Below, piece after piece: positions 61,409 to 64,000 of a stretch of DNA of 64,000 nucleotides. A program made the position numbers and the translations under genes. The stretch comes from SIG587 sp045544035 (lineage in GTDB: Bacteria; Bacillota; Clostridia; Oscillospirales; Acutalibacteraceae): NCBI GenBank assembly GCA_045544035.1, contig JAZPYE010000011.1, forward strand, positions 29,263 through 93,262, written 5' to 3'. The notes below the pieces were generated by a model that made no database searches, was not told where the DNA came from, and saw nothing but the letters and a program-made list of their open reading frames with translations. The first letter of the stretch is position 1, and every line of letters starts with the position of its first letter.

Positions 61409-62329
61409 CTAAAGTTTAATTATTGCGCGCAGCTTGGCACTGCGACTGCGGTTATTGTTTTCAAGTTCTTCCCGTGAGGGTTCAATGGGCTTTTTTGAAT
61501 ATTTCTTTCCCCTTGGCGTTTTTCCGCAAACACAAACGGGAAAATCAGGCGGGCAGGTGCAGCCCGTGCAATATTCGGCAAATTTAACCTTTACCATTCT
61601 ATCCTCTAAGGAATGGAAGGTTATAATGGCGAGAACGCCGTTTTCATTTAAAAGTTCAAAGGCGCTATCCAGCACTCTTTCTAGGCAGCCGAGTTCATCA
61701 TTAACCGCAATTCTCAATGCCTGGAAGCATTTTCTAGCGGGGTGACCATCACGCCTTGCGGCGGCCGGCACGGCATTTGCAATGATTTCGGCAAGCTCGG
61801 TGGTGGTTTCAATTACCTTTTTGTTTCTTGCTTCCACAATTTTTAGTGCAATTTTATAGGCAAATTTTTCTTCACCGTATTTTGAGAAAATTTTGCTAAG
61901 TTCTTCGGCACTCAAATTATTAACTAAATCTGCAGCGCTTGTCCCACTTTGGCTCATTCGCATATCAAGGGGTGCTTCTTTATGATATGAAAAGCCTCTT
62001 GTATCCTCATCTAGCTGATAGGATGAAACGCCAAGGTCAAGGAGAATTCCATCGACCTTTGTAACACATTTTAGCGCCAAAACTTCAGACATATTTTCGA
62101 AATTACTGTTTATAACCTCGGCGGGAAGTCCCTCAAGGCGCTTTGTTGCCGCCCTTACGGCATCGGGGTCACGGTCAAGGGCATAAAGCATGCCGTTTTC
62201 AAGCCTTTTAGCAATTTCAAAGGAATGACCACCGCCACCTGCGGTGCCATCGACATAAATTCCATTAGGTTTAATGTTAAGTGCTTCAATACATTCGTTT
62301 AAAAGCACCGAAATGTGTTTAAATTCCAT
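61409..62329 (-). CDS. rsmH: 16S rRNA (cytosine1402-N4)-methyltransferase
   Basis: 306 residues with the SAM site YVDGTAGGGGHSFEI near 25, LLDLGVSSYQLDEDTRGFSY near 98, TFHSLEDRMVK near 237 and a C-terminal RSAKLRAI. It methylates 16S rRNA and is the classic second gene of the dcw cluster. It lies 6 bp after mraZ. Confidence 0.96.
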   Translation of the reverse strand: MEFKHISVLLNECIEALNIKPNGIYVDGTAGGGGHSFEIAKRLENGMLYALDRDPDAVRAATKRLEGLPAEVINSNFENMSEVLALKCVTKVDGILLDLGVSSYQLDEDTRGFSYHKEAPLDMRMSQSGTSAADLVNNLSAEELSKIFSKYGEEKFAYKIALKIVEARNKKVIETTTELAEIIANAVPAAARRDGHPARKCFQALRIAVNDELGCLERVLDSAFELLNENGVLAIITFHSLEDRMVKVKFAEYCTGCTCPPDFPVCVCGKTPRGKKYSKKPIEPSREELENNNRSRSAKLRAIIKL

Positions 62330-62335
62330 TTACAC

Positions 62336-62761
62336 CTAAAACTCCAGATTAAGCATTATATCCGCAATGGCTTCGGGAGTGCTCTTTTCGCTCTCTTCCT
62401 TCCAAGCATCGGGATTCCAAAGTTCAAGATTTGTTCCCATTCCGATAATGTGAACCTCATCGGTAAGATTTGCAAAATCTCTAAGGGATGCAGGAATAAG
62501 AATTCTTCCCTGTGCATCGGGTTCAACCTCAAATGTGCCATCATAGAGAAATCTTTTAACATCAATGGATTTTACCTTAGGTAAAGCCTCAATGCTCTGA
62601 ACAAGATTTTCCCACTCGGCCTCGGAATAAATGCAAAGGCAGCGCTTTCCAAAAATGCCACGGCAAATTATAAAGGTGTCGCCAAGCTTTTCGCGAAGCT
62701 TTGCAGGAACAGCCATTCGGCCCTTTTTGTCTATTGCGGGGTCATAGCAACCGAAAACCAT
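62336..62761 (-). CDS. mraZ: transcriptional regulator MraZ
   Basis: 141 residues with the two AbrB-like halves of MraZ: IDKKGRMAVPAKLREKLGD near 10 and EPDAQGRILIPASLRDFA near 78. First gene of the dcw cluster; known members repress their own operon by binding repeated boxes ahead of it, which are present here. Confidence 0.95.
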   Translation of the reverse strand: MVFGCYDPAIDKKGRMAVPAKLREKLGDTFIICRGIFGKRCLCIYSEAEWENLVQSIEALPKVKSIDVKRFLYDGTFEVEPDAQGRILIPASLRDFANLTDEVHIIGMGTNLELWNPDAWKEESEKSTPEAIADIMLNLEF

Positions 62762-62782
62762 TCCTTCACCTCCTTAAATTCA

Positions 62783-62866
62783 CCACTTTTAAACATTTTT
62801 ATGGATTTTTTCGCCACTTTGCACCACTTTTAAGTTGATTATACGCCACTTTTTATGCTTTTGCAA
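62783..62866 (-). promoter_or_regulatory. dcw promoter with four MraZ boxes
   Basis: Minus strand TTGCAA (62861-62866), 17-bp spacer, TATAAT (62838-62843). Four AAAGTGG boxes (62846-62852, 62824-62830, 62814-62820, 62783-62789), the first inside the promoter spacer. AAAGTGG is the box known for MraZ of Mollicutes. Confidence 0.85.
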
Positions 62867-62913
62867 TAGTTTTTTTAAAATTTGCTATACTATTTTTAAA
62901 AAATTGTGTATAC

Positions 62914-62944
62914 AAAAAGGAACAACCACAATATGTTGTGGTTG
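62914..62944 (-). terminator. Terminator of the glutamate synthase subunit gene
   Basis: Minus strand CAACCACAA/TTGTGGTTG (62936-62944 with 62923-62931), then TTCCTTTTTG. Confidence 0.75.
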
Positions 62945-62964
62945 CGCCTAAAAAGCACTATTTT

Positions 62965-64000
62965 TTATTTACTTAAAAACTCATGAATTGACTGTGCAGC
63001 CCTCTTTCCCGCACCCATTGCGAGAATTACTGTTGCGGCACCTGTAACGGCATCGCCGCCGGCATAAACACCCTGCTTTGAGGTTTCCATTGCCTCATTT
63101 ACAACAAGGCAGCCTCTGGCATTTACCTCAATTCCACTTGTTGTTGTGCGAATGAGAGGATTCGGAGATGTTCCAATTGCCATAATAACGCTATCAACAT
63201 CGACTAAAAAGTTTGATCCTTCAATGGTTTGGGCTTTCCTCCTGCCCTTTTCATCGGGTTCGGCAAGTTGTGTTCTCACACACTCAAGCTTTTGAACCTG
63301 ACCGCGGTCATCACTGATAATTTTTACAGGATTTGTGAGAATTTTAAACTCAATTCCCTCTTCTTTTGCGTGGTGTACCTCTTCTGCCCTTGCAGGCATT
63401 TCCTTTTCACTGCGGCGATAAACAATGTAAACATTCTCTGCCCCAAGGCGCTTTGCGCACCTTGCGGCATCCATCGCCACATTTCCACCGCCAACAACTG
63501 CAACACTGTTCATCTTTTTTATAGGAGTATCGTATGTATCATCATAGGCCTTCATAAGATTAATTCGGGTTAAAAATTCATTTGCCGAATAAACCCCAAG
63601 GCTGTTTTCACCTTCAATTCCCATAAAGGAAGGAAGCCCCGCACCCGAACCGATAAAAACAGCCTTAAAGCCCATCTCGAATAGCTCATCAACAGATAAG
63701 ACCTTACCTATTACCATATCGGTTTTAATTTGAACGCCTAATTTTTCGAGGGCTTCAATTTCTGCCTTTACAATGCTTTTAGGCAAACGGAATTCAGGGA
63801 TTCCATAGCTTAAAACACCGCCTGCTGTGTGAAGCGCCTCAAAAACGGTAACGCTGTAGCCGAGCTTCGCAAGGTCACCAGCACAAGAAAGTCCTGCAGG
63901 GCCTGCACCGATAACGGCAACCTTTATTCCATTTTGCCTTTTTCTTTCGGGAAGGCTTATTTCATTTTTTAAATGCCAATCGGCAACAAAACGTTCAAGG
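62965..64000 (-). CDS. NADPH-dependent glutamate synthase small subunit or related flavoprotein (partial)
   Basis: The visible 345 residues lack the N-terminal part, which lies outside the window. FAD-binding VAVIGAGPAGLSCAGDLA near residue 30 of the visible part, GGVLSYGIPEFRLPK, then NAD(P)-binding VAVVGGGNVAMDAARCAKRLG and a C-terminal GVYAGGDAVTGAATVI. These are features of GltD/GltA and of the related NfnB/SudB subunits, which look alike; without the N-terminus and the neighbour the exact complex is open. Confidence 0.85.
   Translation of the reverse strand, partial: LERFVADWHLKNEISLPERKRQNGIKVAVIGAGPAGLSCAGDLAKLGYSVTVFEALHTAGGVLSYGIPEFRLPKSIVKAEIEALEKLGVQIKTDMVIGKVLSVDELFEMGFKAVFIGSGAGLPSFMGIEGENSLGVYSANEFLTRINLMKAYDDTYDTPIKKMNSVAVVGGGNVAMDAARCAKRLGAENVYIVYRRSEKEMPARAEEVHHAKEEGIEFKILTNPVKIISDDRGQVQKLECVRTQLAEPDEKGRRKAQTIEGSNFLVDVDSVIMAIGTSPNPLIRTTTSGIEVNARGCLVVNEAMETSKQGVYAGGDAVTGAATVILAMGAGKRAAQSIHEFLSK

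Overview
The window looks like a chromosomal segment of an anaerobic low-to-mid GC Firmicute of the class Clostridia, most likely the Ruminococcaceae/Oscillospiraceae. The reasons are the riboswitch- and PyrR-controlled nucleotide operons, a division and cell wall (dcw) cluster with a meso-diaminopimelate-type MurE and a PASTA-tailed transpeptidase, class 1B PyrD/PyrK, split AICAR formyltransferase plus PurO, and a dockerin/cohesin pair. This assignment rests on gene content only.

Layout. (1) 1-5832, minus strand: a purine operon purE-purC-purF-purM-purN-purO-AICAR formyltransferase (cut by the window edge), behind a promoter, ZTP riboswitch and terminator. (2) 5887-14933, minus: a pyrimidine operon pyrC-carB-pyrK-pyrD-pyrF-pyrE-pyrB-pyrI behind a PyrR-type attenuator; carA is absent. 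(3) 14968-29178: tRNA-Tyr, a 51-residue membrane peptide, a ZIP transporter, a membrane-anchored hydrolase, a glycine-riboswitch-controlled amino acid:sodium symporter, a YgjV-like protein, a secreted leucine-rich dockerin protein next to a membrane-anchored cohesin protein, a membrane protein of unknown function, an ABC exporter and a small Cys-rich protein. (4) 29273-44958: an AT-rich island between an intact tRNA-Leu and a displaced 3' half of a tRNA-Leu gene, so probably an integrated element; no integrase is seen. (5) 45318-50414: a YitT protein, a polysaccharide deacetylase, a DegV protein and two membrane proteins. (6) 50430-62866, minus: mraZ-rsmH-ftsL-pbp-murE-mraY-ftsW-murG-murA-ftsQ-ftsZ, led by MraZ boxes. 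(7) 62965-64000: a partial glutamate synthase small subunit.

The island is the part most worth attention. Besides a Phd/Doc toxin-antitoxin pair, a phosphatase and a structured-RNA candidate, it carries four cut-down relatives of the cell's replication and division machinery: a PolC-type polymerase without the proofreading exonuclease and without the C-terminal tail, a DnaB ATPase domain without the N-terminal domain, a DnaA AAA+ domain without its DNA-binding domain (and with altered Walker B and sensor II residues), and the T7-loop plus C-terminal domain of FtsZ without the GTPase domain. With them are an ABC-type ATPase, a macro-domain gene with a frameshift at an A7 run, a uracil-DNA-glycosylase-like protein, a WYL-domain regulator and several unknown proteins.

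Most transcription units in the island share one promoter architecture: a palindrome CRATGG-N12-CCATYG (or one arm of it) with a -10 box 12 or 13 bp to one side or 7 bp to the other. This reads as one regulon, probably run by the WYL protein. Whether the module repairs DNA, mutates it, replicates the element or blocks host replication and division cannot be decided from sequence alone.
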